From an uncultured beta proteobacterium (GTDB lineage Bacteria > Pseudomonadota > Gammaproteobacteria > Burkholderiales > SG8-41), in NCBI GenBank assembly GCA_902825845.1, contig CADECM010000019.1:1-64000 (forward strand): 64,000 nt of DNA. The letters are read 5' to 3'. Within the stretch, counting starts at the first letter, position 1. Each line of letters opens with the position of its first letter. The translations under genes were made by a program, and so were the position numbers. The notes under the pieces were generated by a model, which was not told the DNA's origin, ran no database searches, and saw nothing but the letters and a program-made list of their open reading frames with translations. Shown piece by piece: positions 44,991 to 54,181 of the stretch.

Positions 44991-46112
44991 CTATGCCACC
45001 CGCGGCGAATCGCCCGCCGCGGCGCTGCGCACGTCGCTGCTTTCGATTTCAACGCGGTTGCGGCCCCTGGCCTTGGCTTTGTACATGGCCTTGTCCGCGC
45101 GCAGTTGCACGTGCTCTATGGTTTCGCCCGCCTGGAACTCGGCAATGCCGATGGACACCGTTTGCACCAGCTGTGGATCGACGTCTTTGTAGCGCGCGCT
45201 CTCGACATTGGCGCGCAGCCGTTCCGCCGTCGCCTGTGCGCCTTCCAGCCGGGTGTCCGACATGATCAGCATGAATTCCTCGCCGCCGTAACGGCCGAAA
45301 TAGTCGATCTTGCGCAGGTCCTGCTGCGCCACCTGCGCAAACACCTTCAGAATCTCGTCGCCGGCGGCGTGGCCGTAGGTGTCATTGACCTTCTTGAAGT
45401 AGTCCAGGTCCAGCATCGCCACGCAAAATACCGTGCCGCTGCGGTTGGCACGGCTTTTTTCCTGCTCCAGCATGTGGGTGAGAAAGCGGCGGTTGCCGAC
45501 GCCGGTGAGATCGTCGCGCTCCAGCAGCGCCTCGATCGAGGCCCTGCGCAGGGCGAGTTCGCGGCGCAGTTGTGTGACGTGCCCGCCAATGGTGCCGAAC
45601 CACAGCGACACCAGTGCCAGCACGCCCCAGCGCAGAAACTCCAGTTTGAAGTCCGTGGTGTGCGGCTGGTAGACATACAGCGCTGCGATCAGCACGCCAT
45701 ACAGCGCGATATTCACCAGCGCAAGGCGTGTCATTGCGCGCGTATCCATGCGATAAATGCCGAAATAAAAAATCATCAGCAGGATCGGCGCAACGGTATC
45801 GCGTGCTTCGCTGTTGATGAAAAACGCGGTTGAGGTCACCACCGTCATGGCGCTGACCATCTGGATACCCGTCATGCTGGGATCCTTCAGCCGGAGATTC
45901 AGGCCCGAGCGCAGTATCGCGAAGAACACCACAATGCACGCCAAGATGCCGCTGATCGACCAGACCAATCCCTCCGGCCTGAGGTAGCCGCCGGTATACA
46001 GCAGCGTCATGAAGACGATGACCGAAAGCGCGGCCAGCGATGCGAGTACAAAGCGCCTGAGCCGCAGCGCCTGCCGCGGTTTTTCGTCGGGAACGATGGA
46101 AACGACAGCCAT
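44991..46112 (-). CDS. Membrane-bound diguanylate cyclase (GGDEF)
   Basis: A 373-residue protein. About six hydrophobic helices fill residues 20-185 with no named sensor fold recognised. The GGDEF domain (about 205-365) reads DDLTGVGNRRFLTHM, then the active site RYGGEEFMLI. An inhibitory I-site RKID stands five residues before GGEEF, so product feedback is likely. It makes cyclic di-GMP from GTP at the inner membrane. It converges with the tarD gene after 13 bp and is preceded by JE12. Confidence 0.92.
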   Translation of the reverse strand: MAVVSIVPDEKPRQALRLRRFVLASLAALSVIVFMTLLYTGGYLRPEGLVWSISGILACIVVFFAILRSGLNLRLKDPSMTGIQMVSAMTVVTSTAFFINSEARDTVAPILLMIFYFGIYRMDTRAMTRLALVNIALYGVLIAALYVYQPHTTDFKLEFLRWGVLALVSLWFGTIGGHVTQLRRELALRRASIEALLERDDLTGVGNRRFLTHMLEQEKSRANRSGTVFCVAMLDLDYFKKVNDTYGHAAGDEILKVFAQVAQQDLRKIDYFGRYGGEEFMLIMSDTRLEGAQATAERLRANVESARYKDVDPQLVQTVSIGIAEFQAGETIEHVQLRADKAMYKAKARGRNRVEIESSDVRSAAAGDSPRVA

Positions 46113-46220
46113 GTGCGCGCGCTATCCGTGGGCGCGGCGGCGACTGCAAGCGACCGCCAACTGCCGCCGGGCGCCCAAGGCGTATAAAAGTTGTCTCATC
46201 CCGTGACGCCGGGAAAAATC

Positions 46221-46251
46221 GTAACTGTTTGATTTTATTGAATTTATTATC
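46221..46251 (-). repeat. JE12, dispersed AT-rich junction element
   Basis: Core AATCAAACAGTTA on the minus strand, a perfect WATCAANNNNTTR match, with TAATAAATTCAATA beside it. It lies in the 289-bp region between the cyclase start and the DUF2007 stop, which holds no gene. Confidence 0.65.
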
Positions 46252-46401
46252 AAGACCGTTACACTCACAAGTACTGTTGCGGCAGTTCCCTACACTAGCC
46301 TTTGGAACCTGCGATGCCAATCCTTGCCCCGATTCTATTACGGCCATGCCCGGTAACGCACGCGCGGCGTGCAGGTACTGCACAGGCGTGCGGCATATTG
46401 A

Positions 46402-46719
46402 TCAGCGGGGGCGGGCCGCACCGCAATTCCAGCAGTCCGTGAACTGGCCTTCAATGTTTTCGTTGCAGCCGGGGCAACGCCAGCGCTCATGCGCATGCGC
46501 GCGGGCCGCGTCGCCGCGCAGAAACTCGCGCAGCAGTGCCTGTGCGCGATCGGTGTCGCTGTCGGCCACCACCCACACCTGGCACACGTCGGCCGGCAGT
46601 TCGCCGATGCCGCCGGTCAGAAATTCGCCGCGCACAATGGTGTTGATGCCTTCCGATTGCAGATAGCCGCGGATCAGATGCGCCTCGGCGGCATGGCGCG
46701 CGGTATGCACGGGTTTCAT
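46402..46719 (-). CDS. DUF2007 protein with C-terminal zinc ribbon
   Basis: A 105-residue protein. The DUF2007 domain (residues 1-70) reads AEAHLIRGYLQSEGINTIVR and QVWVVADSDTDRAQALLREF, a ferredoxin-like fold proposed to act in signalling. The tail has a four-Cys zinc ribbon (CPGC and CWNCG). ATG 46719. It diverges from the ModA-like gene with 70 bp between. Function is not known. Confidence 0.88.
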   Translation of the reverse strand: MKPVHTARHAAEAHLIRGYLQSEGINTIVRGEFLTGGIGELPADVCQVWVVADSDTDRAQALLREFLRGDAARAHAHERWRCPGCNENIEGQFTDCWNCGAARPR

Positions 46720-46789
46720 GCGGTGATCTTCGCACAGGCGCGCGGCGGCGGCATGCTAAACTGCACGCCTTTTTCGCGGACGTTTGCCG

Positions 46790-47506
46790 ATGGCGCAGCC
46801 GATGGTGGTATTGAACGTTTTGAGTGCGGGTGCCGCGCAGTCCGTGGTGCAGAAGGTCATCGCCGATGTCCAGCGCGCGTGCGGGATTTCTGTGGACGTC
46901 GCGTTCGGCGCGGTGGGCGCCATGAAAGCGCGGGCACTTGCCGGCAACAACGGCGCGCCGGCCGATGTCATTGTGCTGACCGACGCCATGATCGACGAAC
47001 TGATCGCCTCGGGCTTCGTGACGCCGGGACGTTTTGATCTGGGCAAGGTCGGCACCGGCGTGGCGGTGCGCGCGGGCGTGGCCAAACCCGATGTCGGCAA
47101 CGCGGACAGCCTGCGTGCCGCGCTGCGCGCGGCAAGTGTGATCGTGTTTCCGGACCCGGCGATTGCCACGGCCGGCAAAATCGTGATGGCCTGTTTCGAA
47201 CAACTGGGCATTGCCGGCGAAGTGGCTGAGCGTATAAAGCTGTTTCCCAACGGCAATGCGGCGATGCGCTGGATGGCGGCCGATGGCGACGCGCGCTGTA
47301 TCGGCATCACGCAGAACACGGAAATACTGCCGATCGCGGGGGTGACTTATGTGGCCCCGCTGCCCGACGCCTTTCAGGCCAAGGCCACTTATGCCGCAGG
47401 CTGTGCCGCGGCAACGGCGCACCGGGCCGAGGCCGCGGACTTCATCACGCGTTTGACCTCGCCGGCGGCTCGCCCCATGCTGGCCGCGGCCGGCTACGAA
47501 TTTTGA
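46790..47506 (+). CDS. ModA-like substrate-binding domain protein without signal peptide
   Basis: A 238-residue type II periplasmic binding fold (LNVLSAGAAQSVVQKVIADV, GAMKARALAGNNGAPADVIV, then SVIVFPDPAIATAGKIVMAC and GITQNTEILPIAGV). This resembles ModA or molybdate/anion-binding proteins. ATG 46790 lacks a signal sequence and no upstream start supplies one, which is odd for a transporter component. No ABC permease or ATPase is adjacent. It may be a cytosolic binding or sensor protein; 18 bases separate it from the VOC gene, so the two are likely cotranscribed. Confidence 0.75.
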   Translation: MAQPMVVLNVLSAGAAQSVVQKVIADVQRACGISVDVAFGAVGAMKARALAGNNGAPADVIVLTDAMIDELIASGFVTPGRFDLGKVGTGVAVRAGVAKPDVGNADSLRAALRAASVIVFPDPAIATAGKIVMACFEQLGIAGEVAERIKLFPNGNAAMRWMAADGDARCIGITQNTEILPIAGVTYVAPLPDAFQAKATYAAGCAAATAHRAEAADFITRLTSPAARPMLAAAGYEF

Positions 47507-47524
47507 TGTGATCAGGAGAAAATC

Positions 47525-47926
47525 ATGGACAGCCGCATCGTGCATCTCGCGTTAAAGGTCGAAAACCTCGAACAAACCACCGCGTTTTACCAGAAAGTGT
47601 TCGGCTTCTGGGAAGTCGAAACGCGCAAGACGCGCGATCATCTGTCGCGTCACCTCACCGACGGCGCGATGGACTTCACGCTGATCAAGTACGATGAGGG
47701 CACCGAATCGGCGGAATCCAAAGCCTCCGGCGAGGGTCCGTGCATTCATCACTTCGCGATCGAAGTCGACGACATCGAAAAATACACGGAGCAGATCAAG
47801 ACACAGGGTTGCGAAATCATCAGCGATCCCGGCGTCATCCCGGTGAAGTTCCGCGCGCCCGGCGGAACCACCGCGGAACTGGTGCCAATCGGGCGTTACA
47901 AGAAAACGCAGCGGCCGGCCGCTTGA
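47525..47926 (+). CDS. Glyoxalase/VOC-fold protein
   Basis: A 133-residue vicinal-oxygen-chelate protein (IVHLALKVENLEQTTAFYQK, FGFWEVETRKTRDHLSRHLT, IHHFAIEVDDIEKYTEQIK, GGTTAELVPIGRY). The His and Glu metal ligands of the glyoxalase fold are visible at HLALKV, HHFAIEV and AELVP. AGGAG precedes ATG 47525. It follows the ModA-like gene and precedes a Bug gene, so it may process the imported acid; the reaction is unknown. Confidence 0.88.
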   Translation: MDSRIVHLALKVENLEQTTAFYQKVFGFWEVETRKTRDHLSRHLTDGAMDFTLIKYDEGTESAESKASGEGPCIHHFAIEVDDIEKYTEQIKTQGCEIISDPGVIPVKFRAPGGTTAELVPIGRYKKTQRPAA

Positions 47927-47947
47927 TCAGTCATTGGGTAAAGTATC

Positions 47948-47978
47948 ATAAGTTATTGTTTTTAAATGTTTTTTTATG
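47948..47978 (-). repeat. JE13, dispersed AT-rich junction element
   Basis: Core AAACAATAACTTA on the minus strand, identical to JE1, with ACATTTAA on its 5' side. It lies between the VOC gene and the Bug gene and ends 12 bp before the chosen Bug start; it carries two in-frame ATG codons that could act as earlier starts. Confidence 0.7.
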
Positions 47979-47989
47979 TGGAAATGGTT

Positions 47990-48988
47990 ATGAGCATTAC
48001 ACCCCAAAAGCGCATGCAGGCGTGTCTGGCGAGCTTCGCCGCCATCACCGCATGCGTCGGCACCCACGCGCTCGCGCAAGGCGCGGCGAACTATCCGGGC
48101 AAAGCCATACGCTGGATCGTCGGCTATACGCCCGGCGGCACTGCTGACATGCTGGCGCGCGCGGTGGGGGCGAAGTTCAGCGAAGCCTGGGGTCAGTCGG
48201 TGATCGTCGAGAACCGGCCCGGCGGCGCCACCAATATCGCCACGGAAATGGTGGCCAGAAGCGCGCCGGATGGTTACACGCTGCTGCTGGGTACGGTGGC
48301 CAACGTGATCAACCCCTCGCTCTACAGCAAGATGCGCTTCGACTTCGCGCGCGATTTTGCGCACGTGACCAATATGGCGAGCACGCCAGGCATTGTGGTG
48401 GTGCATCCCTCGGTGCCGGCGAAAAATGCCAAAGACCTGGTCGCGCTGGCGAAGGCGCGGCCCGGCCAGTTGCGGCACGGCTCCACCGGCATCGGCAGCC
48501 CGCATCACCTTGCGGGAGAACTGTTCAAGCACATGGCCGGCGTGAACATGGTTCACGTGCCGTACAAGGGCGCATCGCCGGCGATTGTCGACGTGGTGGC
48601 GGGGCAGATCGAGGTCTATTTCGGCGCGATGGTGTCCACCATTCCGCATGTCAAGAACGGGCGCGTGCGCGCGCTGGCGATGACCAGCGCCAGGCGCTCG
48701 CCGGCGGCGCCGCAGATTCCGACCTTGCAGGAACAAGGCTTCAAGGATTTTGACACCGGCTCGTGGTTCGGCCTGCATGTGCCGGCAGCGACGCCGCGCG
48801 ACATCGTAGCGAAGCTGCACGCAGAGGCGGTGCGCGCCATCAACGCGTCCGATATCCGCAATCGCATGCAGCCTGAGGGCGCGGAATTCATTGGCAACAC
48901 CCCCGAGCAATTCAGCGCCAGCATCCGCGCCGATATCGAGAAATGGGGCAGGGCGGTGAAGCTGTCAGGCGCCAGGGCGGAGGGCTGA
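47990..48988 (+). CDS. Bug/TctC-type tripartite tricarboxylate binding protein
   Basis: A 332-residue periplasmic binding protein with signal segment MQACLASFAAITACVGTHAL and family motifs YPGKAIRWIVGYTPGGTADM, ENRPGGATNIATEMVARSAP, VPYKGASPAIVDVVAGQIEV and LHVPAATPRDIVAKLHAE. Start ATG 47990 is chosen because it follows a purine-rich stretch; ATG 47966 and 47984 are in frame upstream, inside or beside JE13. No membrane partner genes are adjacent. Ligand unknown. Confidence 0.9.
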   Translation: MSITPQKRMQACLASFAAITACVGTHALAQGAANYPGKAIRWIVGYTPGGTADMLARAVGAKFSEAWGQSVIVENRPGGATNIATEMVARSAPDGYTLLLGTVANVINPSLYSKMRFDFARDFAHVTNMASTPGIVVVHPSVPAKNAKDLVALAKARPGQLRHGSTGIGSPHHLAGELFKHMAGVNMVHVPYKGASPAIVDVVAGQIEVYFGAMVSTIPHVKNGRVRALAMTSARRSPAAPQIPTLQEQGFKDFDTGSWFGLHVPAATPRDIVAKLHAEAVRAINASDIRNRMQPEGAEFIGNTPEQFSASIRADIEKWGRAVKLSGARAEG

Positions 48989-49022
48989 TGCGCCGGCGTT
49001 CGCGCCTGATGCCGCGTTGTTC

Positions 49023-50120
49023 ATGATGCTGCCTGATCCGCGTCCGTGGCCGCCGGCAGACACGCCCGAACAGCCGCTGCTCGCGCTGGCGCAGTTGAGC
49101 CTGGCGGGAAACGTTTCCGCGCGCGCCGCCTTGCGGCTGGAGCTGGACGACTTGCTCGATGCCAACGCTGATGGTGAAGTGTCGGCACTGTTGCGCGCGG
49201 CACCCTCGGCCGCGTGTTTTCGCCACTTGCGCGAAATGCTCGCCAAACTGGTCAACAAGCCGCAGCGCGGCGAGACCGTAATCGCGCGCTTGTTCGCGCT
49301 GCCGCTGGTGATCGTGGCGGGCGCGAAGCAAAAAACGCATGTGCCCGACGCGTTGCCGGACATTGCCGCGGTCAGCGCGCTGCTGGAGCAGCACGGCGTG
49401 CTCGGCGCGGGCCGCAATTTCGGACTCGGCAATGCGCTGTGCAGCGTGGAAACGCTGGACTGTTTGCCGCCCAGCCTGTTGCGGCAATGGACGGCGCAGC
49501 TGCGCACCGGCGCCGCCCCGCTGGAGCTGTCGGGCAGCGCGCTTGAGGTTGCGCCCGGGCGGGAGCAGGTGTACCTGCGCTTTGTGGTCGGCGCCACCGT
49601 GGGACCGGCGCATGTTCCCGCGGTGACCGAAACCGGTGCCAATGTCGGCGCGTGGGGCATGCCGCTGACCAAACTGTTGACGCAACAACTGGCCCAGCTT
49701 GGCCTGGAAATTCTGCCAATACCGCGTCCGCCGGTGGCGCTCTACCTTGCCGCGGATGCCGGGCGCGAGGCGCAGATCGAACTCGCGTTCAGTCTGTTCC
49801 TGAGTAATGCAGTACGCCAGTTTCGCCTGGCGGTGGGTGATCCGTCCGTGGTGTTGTCGGCGCACCGCGACAGCGACGGCGCGTCGGAACTGCGCGTGAG
49901 TCTGAGTTCCACGCTCGACGAATCGCTGCTGGAAGGCTTTCGCTGGCCGCTGTATCCGTCGCAGGTGTTGTCTGAAATATGGAATAAAATCAATGACTTA
50001 TTTAATGAGTGTCGCATAACCGATGTGCAGCTCTTGGCGACGGTGGCGGACGATTTGAACGCGCGGGGCGGACGCTTTTGGTCTGTGCGCGACGTCACTG
50101 CGGCGGGGCGTGCGCACTGA
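49023..50120 (+). CDS. Unknown 365-residue protein carrying a junction element in frame
   Basis: An Ala/Leu-rich cytosolic protein with no signal peptide or membrane segment and no recognised domain (LALAQLSLAGNVSARAALRL, then AGRNFGLGNALCSVETLDCL near the middle). Start is ATG 49023 or 49026; a TTG at 49017 is also open. Codon use and frame quality support a real gene. JE14 lies in frame near its end and encodes an Asn/Ile/Lys patch (EIWNKINDLFNE) foreign to the rest of the protein. It converges with corA after 21 bp. Confidence 0.65.
   Translation: MMLPDPRPWPPADTPEQPLLALAQLSLAGNVSARAALRLELDDLLDANADGEVSALLRAAPSAACFRHLREMLAKLVNKPQRGETVIARLFALPLVIVAGAKQKTHVPDALPDIAAVSALLEQHGVLGAGRNFGLGNALCSVETLDCLPPSLLRQWTAQLRTGAAPLELSGSALEVAPGREQVYLRFVVGATVGPAHVPAVTETGANVGAWGMPLTKLLTQQLAQLGLEILPIPRPPVALYLAADAGREAQIELAFSLFLSNAVRQFRLAVGDPSVVLSAHRDSDGASELRVSLSSTLDESLLEGFRWPLYPSQVLSEIWNKINDLFNECRITDVQLLATVADDLNARGGRFWSVRDVTAAGRAH
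49975..50001 (+). repeat. JE14, dispersed AT-rich junction element inside a gene
   Basis: Core AATCAATGACTTA on the plus strand, a perfect WATCAANNNNTTR match, preceded by AAATATGGAATA. It is translated in frame near the end of the unknown gene at 49023. Confidence 0.65.
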
Positions 50121-50141
50121 GCGCCACGCGATGCGGTCAGG

Positions 50142-51086
50142 CTACAACCATCCCCGATGGCGCAAGAACAGTATGGGTCCTACGGCCACCGTTACCATAA
50201 GGAGTAATGCCATCGGGTAGCCCAGCAACCACTCCAGTTCCGGCATGTGCCGGAAATTCATGCCGTAAATGCTGGCGATCAACGTCGGCGGCATCAGCAC
50301 CACCGACAAGACGGTGAATACGTTCAGCCGCTTGTTGTGCGCGATGTTGATCATGCCCATTGCGGCGTCCATCAGGAATTTGGTGCGGTCGGCCAGAAAA
50401 TCCGAAAAATTCATCAGCGACTCCACGTCGCGCAGCACCTCGTTCATGGTTTCGGCGTTGACGGTGGTGTCGGTGGTGCGCGACAGGTTTGAATAGGCAC
50501 GCTTGTTTTCCATCAGGCCCAGGCGCGCCTTGCCGTTGATGTCTTCGACACGCGCCAGTGCTTCCAGCGCATTGGTCATGCCCACGGAATTGGTGCGGAA
50601 GATGCTGCCGCTCACCCTTTCGAGGTCCTTCTGCAGTCGTTCGTAGATGTCCGCCATGATCCCCACGCGTGCGGCCACCAGGCCCAGCAACATGCTTGCG
50701 GGTGTCGCATAGTCGCCGGCATTTCGGGCGGCCTGGGCAAAAAACGTGCGGATTTCCGGCAGCTCGTCGGTGCGCAGGGTGAACAGGCGGTTGTTGCGGA
50801 TGGTGAAGGCGACGTTGACGTTGCGCGCTAGGCCGTTTTCCAGTGCCAGAAAATACAGGTTGATGTGCAGGCCCGTTTCGTCGCGGTAATAGCGCGCGCT
50901 GGCTTCAATCTCGCCCAGTTCCTCAATGAATTGCAGTTCCTGGCCGAATTGTTCCTTGACCCACAGGCGTTCCTGGTCGGTCGGATCGTTCAGGTCCAGC
51001 CACACTGCGTCCGCGGGAAGATCTGCACGCAGGTTGACCAGTATTCGGGCAAGCGTCTGGCCGCTGCGGGTATAGGCTGTTAGCAT
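50142..51086 (-). CDS. corA: CorA-type magnesium/cobalt transporter
   Basis: A 314-residue membrane protein. A cytosolic N-terminal domain (about 1-240) with LWVKEQFGQELQFIEELGEI leads to a long stalk helix and two C-terminal membrane helices (VFTVLSVVLMPPTLIASIYG and LLGYPMALLLMVTVAVGPIL) separated by the pore loop YGMNFRHMPELEW. The GMN motif is the selectivity filter. ATG 51086. It forms a pentamer that carries divalent cations inward. Confidence 0.93.
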   Translation of the reverse strand: MLTAYTRSGQTLARILVNLRADLPADAVWLDLNDPTDQERLWVKEQFGQELQFIEELGEIEASARYYRDETGLHINLYFLALENGLARNVNVAFTIRNNRLFTLRTDELPEIRTFFAQAARNAGDYATPASMLLGLVAARVGIMADIYERLQKDLERVSGSIFRTNSVGMTNALEALARVEDINGKARLGLMENKRAYSNLSRTTDTTVNAETMNEVLRDVESLMNFSDFLADRTKFLMDAAMGMINIAHNKRLNVFTVLSVVLMPPTLIASIYGMNFRHMPELEWLLGYPMALLLMVTVAVGPILFLRHRGWL

Positions 51087-51137
51087 TGCGTTCCTTCACG
51101 TACTGGTGTGCGCGCATTCTAGCCGCAGTCTCCCGCG

Positions 51138-52154
51138 ATGCCCAAGCAAAAAAAGCACGCTGTCGTCGCGCCCTACGCGGCACTCACGCCCGCATGCCTG
51201 CTCGATGCGGTGGAGACCACCGGACTGCGCTGTGACGGCAGGATCAGCGCGCTCAACAGCTACGAAAATCGCGTGTATCAGGTGTGGCTTGAAAGCGGCA
51301 CGGCGGGCGATAGCGTGATCGCCAAGTTCTACCGCCCGCAACGCTGGAGCCGCGCGGCGATTCTCGAAGAGCATGACTATGCGCTGGCGCTGGCGGCGGC
51401 GGAACTGCCGGTGGTGGCGCCGCTCGCCTTCGGCGGCCGCACGCTGCATGAGCATGGCGGCTTCATGCTGGCGCTGTATCCGCGCCAGGGCGGACGCACG
51501 CCGGAATTCGAGGACGAAGAAACGCTGCGCTGGCTGGGCCGCTTTATTGCGCGCATGCATGCCATCGGCGCGCTGGCGGATTTCGAAGCGCGGCCGGAAA
51601 TCGGCTGGAAGGAATTCGGCGAGGAACCGGTGCGCTACCTGCTCGGCCATGATTTCGTACCGGCCGACCTGCGGGTCGCCTACGAAAGCACGGTGCTGGA
51701 TGTAATGGAACGGGTCAAGCAGCGCTGGCGGGATGCGGGGCGGTTTTATACGCTGCGCCTGCATGGCGACTGCCATGCCGGCAACATTCTATGGACAGAT
51801 CCGAACGGGCCGCATTTCGTCGACCTCGACGATGCGCGCATGGGGCCGGCGGTGCAGGATATCTGGATGTGGCTGGACGGCACGCGCGACACGCAGCAAC
51901 AACAACTGGCGGCCATCGTTGCGGGTTACCGCGAATTTTATGACTTCAACCCGGCTGAACTGGCGCTGATCGAGCCGCTGCGCACGCTGCGCATGGTGCA
52001 CTACGCCGGCTGGCTGGCGCGGCGCTGGGAAGACCCGGCCTTTCCGCGCAGTTTTCCGTTTTTCAATACCCAGCGCTACTGGCAGGACCACATCCTCGCG
52101 CTGCGCGAACAAGCCGCGGTGCTGGATGAGCCGCCGCTGGAACTGGAACGGTGA
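51138..52154 (+). CDS. srkA: Stress response kinase SrkA (YihE/RdoA)
   Basis: A 338-residue kinase of the aminoglycoside-phosphotransferase fold. Marks are LRCDGRISALNSYENRVYQV at the N terminus, DSVIAKFYRPQRWSRAAILE, the catalytic loop LRLHGDCHAGNILWTDPNG and the Mg site FVDLDDARMGPAVQDIWMWL. SrkA phosphorylates Ser/Thr and protects cells during envelope and death-pathway stress. Its stop overlaps the next start (GTGA), so the hydrolase downstream is coupled to it. Confidence 0.9.
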   Translation: MPKQKKHAVVAPYAALTPACLLDAVETTGLRCDGRISALNSYENRVYQVWLESGTAGDSVIAKFYRPQRWSRAAILEEHDYALALAAAELPVVAPLAFGGRTLHEHGGFMLALYPRQGGRTPEFEDEETLRWLGRFIARMHAIGALADFEARPEIGWKEFGEEPVRYLLGHDFVPADLRVAYESTVLDVMERVKQRWRDAGRFYTLRLHGDCHAGNILWTDPNGPHFVDLDDARMGPAVQDIWMWLDGTRDTQQQQLAAIVAGYREFYDFNPAELALIEPLRTLRMVHYAGWLARRWEDPAFPRSFPFFNTQRYWQDHILALREQAAVLDEPPLELER

Positions 52155-52981
52155 GCAGCGCCGTCAGGGCGATTCTGCTTATCGCGGCAGCCTATGCCGC
52201 GATCATGGTTCTGGTTTTTGTGTTTCAGCACCGGCTGGTGTATTTCCCGCTGCAGGGCCGCTATGGCACTACGCCGCAGGCGCGCGGGCTGGCGTTCGAG
52301 CGGGTGACCGTGCAGGCCGGGGACGGCGTGCTGCTGGCCGCGTGGTGGATACCGGCGCCGGGCGCTGGCCCCGCACGTGGAACGGTGCTGCTGTTTCACG
52401 GCAATGCCGGCAATATGGCACACCGCATCGACTACGCCGTGATGTTTGGCGGTATGGGCTACAACACCCTGCTGATGGACTATCGCGGGTACGGCGAAAG
52501 CGCGGGCGCGCCGTCCGAAGCGGGCACCTATCGTGATGCTGCCGCCAGTTGGTCGTGGCTTACCGATATGCGCGGCATTCCATCCTCGGACATCGTGCTG
52601 TTTGGTGAATCGATGGGCGGTGGCGTTGCCACGTGGCTGGCAGTGCGCGAGCGGCCGCGCGCGCTGATACTGGCGTCGACCTTCACCTCGGTGCCGGAGC
52701 TGGGTGCCGAAATCTATCCGTGGTTGCCCGTGCGCTGGATCAGCCGCATTCAGTACAACAATCTGGCCAATGTCCAGAGCGTTCGCGTGCCGCTGCTGAT
52801 CGCGCACAGTCCGGCGGACGAAATCATTCCCTACGCCCATGGGCGACGCCTGTATGACATGGCGAATGCGCCCAAGTCATTTCTGGACCTTGCCGGCGGT
52901 CACAACTCGGGATTCGTATTCGCACGCGCCGAATGGGCCGGCGCGGTGCGGAAGTTTCTCGATGAGCGTTCAGTGAGATAA
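52151..52981 (+). CDS. Membrane-anchored alpha/beta hydrolase (BEM46/YfhR-like)
   Basis: A 276-residue protein with an N-terminal membrane anchor (AILLIAAAYAAIMVLVFVFQ) and a cytosol- or periplasm-facing hydrolase. The oxyanion region LLFHGNAGNMAHR precedes the nucleophile elbow GESMGGG with Ser; a later Asp (SPADEIIP) and His (AGGHNSGF) complete the triad. GTG start overlaps the srkA stop. Its TAA stop sits at the edge of JE15. The substrate is unknown. Confidence 0.88.
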   Translation: MSSAVRAILLIAAAYAAIMVLVFVFQHRLVYFPLQGRYGTTPQARGLAFERVTVQAGDGVLLAAWWIPAPGAGPARGTVLLFHGNAGNMAHRIDYAVMFGGMGYNTLLMDYRGYGESAGAPSEAGTYRDAAASWSWLTDMRGIPSSDIVLFGESMGGGVATWLAVRERPRALILASTFTSVPELGAEIYPWLPVRWISRIQYNNLANVQSVRVPLLIAHSPADEIIPYAHGRRLYDMANAPKSFLDLAGGHNSGFVFARAEWAGAVRKFLDERSVR

Positions 52982-52982
52982 T

Positions 52983-53013
52983 ATAACTATTTGTTTTTAA
53001 ACAACTATTTTAT
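52983..53013 (-). repeat. JE15, dispersed AT-rich junction element
   Basis: Core AAACAAATAGTTA on the minus strand with AAATAGTTGTTTAA on its 5' side. It fills the gap between two converging genes and touches both stop codons: TAA of the hydrolase on the plus strand and TAA of the oxidoreductase on the minus strand. Confidence 0.7.
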
Positions 53014-54107
53014 AGTTTTTGGAATACGTAGTCGGCGATGGCCAGCGAGGACGTCAGCCCCGGCGACTCGATACCGTAGAGCGCCATCAACCCGGGCACG
53101 CCGTGGACGCTGGCGTCGTGGAAGGTGAAATCCTGCACCGGCTCGCCCGGTCCGGTAATGCGCGGACGGATGCCGGTATAACCTGGCTGCAGCGTGCCAT
53201 CCTGCAGGCCGGGGTAATAGTGGCGGATCGCTTTGTAGAATGAGGCTTCGCGGCGCTCATCGAAGCGGTAGTCGACGCGGTCTATCCACTCAAAATCGGG
53301 TCCGAATTTGACGCGGCCGCCGAGATCGATGGTGACATGCACGCCCAGCCAATCGGGCCGCGCGACCGGATAAATCAGCCGCTTGAAGGGAGATTTGGTG
53401 GTCAGTGTGTAGTAGTGGCCAATGGCATAGAAGGTGGGCGGAATGGTCGCCGCCGGAATGCCGGCAATACTGCGTGCCACGGCGGGCGCGTTGAGCCCGG
53501 CGCTGATGACCACGGTGCGGCATTTGACCGTCATCGGTTCCTTGCCGCCGACGTCCAGCACAATGCCGTCACTTTCCACGCGCCCGCCAAGCACGGGGCT
53601 GGACAGCGCGAGCATCGCGCCGTGGTTTTCGGCTTCGCCGAGATAACTCAGCATCAGGCCGTGGCTGTCGATGATGCCGGTGGAGGGCGACAGGAAACCG
53701 GCCACGCAGCGCACGTTGGGTTCCATGGCGGCGAGTTCCGCGGGCGCCAGCATGCGCAGATCATCGACGCCATTGGCTTCGGCCTGCGCCTTGTATTTCA
53801 TCAGGCCTGCCACTTCGGATTCGTCGCAGGCGACGATGACTTTGCCGATGCGCTGGTGCTTGACGTCGTGCTCGGCGCAATAGGGATACAGCGCCTTGCG
53901 CCCCGCCACGCACAGTTGCGCTTTCATCGAGCCGGAGGCGTAGTAAATGCCGGCATGAATGACTTCCGAGTTGCGCGCGCTGGTATGCGTGCCGAAGGCG
54001 TCTTCGGCTTCGAGGATGACGACCTCGCGGCCGTGCATGGCGAGTTTGCGCGCGATGGCCAGTCCCACCACACCCGCGCCGATGACGGCGCAGTCCAGAT
54101 TTTCCAT
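53010..54107 (-). CDS. lhgO: L-2-hydroxyglutarate oxidase-like FAD oxidoreductase
   Basis: A 365-residue DAO-family flavoenzyme. The FAD Rossmann motif CAVIGAGVVGLAIARKLAMH starts near residue 5, followed by ARNSEVIHAGIYYASGSMKA, which is specific to the LhgO group. Near the C terminus GLQDGTLQPGYTGIRPRI and GLMALYGIESPGLTSSLAIA are also typical. It oxidises L-2-hydroxyglutarate, passing electrons to the quinone pool or oxygen. ATG 54107 is chosen over a long upstream frame that lacks similarity. It diverges from the DUF3025 gene. Confidence 0.88.
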   Translation of the reverse strand: MENLDCAVIGAGVVGLAIARKLAMHGREVVILEAEDAFGTHTSARNSEVIHAGIYYASGSMKAQLCVAGRKALYPYCAEHDVKHQRIGKVIVACDESEVAGLMKYKAQAEANGVDDLRMLAPAELAAMEPNVRCVAGFLSPSTGIIDSHGLMLSYLGEAENHGAMLALSSPVLGGRVESDGIVLDVGGKEPMTVKCRTVVISAGLNAPAVARSIAGIPAATIPPTFYAIGHYYTLTTKSPFKRLIYPVARPDWLGVHVTIDLGGRVKFGPDFEWIDRVDYRFDERREASFYKAIRHYYPGLQDGTLQPGYTGIRPRITGPGEPVQDFTFHDASVHGVPGLMALYGIESPGLTSSLAIADYVFQKL

Positions 54108-54181
54108 GGTCGATTGCGTCAGCGTTGATGATAAGGCCGCGATGTTACCGCGTACCGCGCGCCGCGGGATACACTCCGGGC

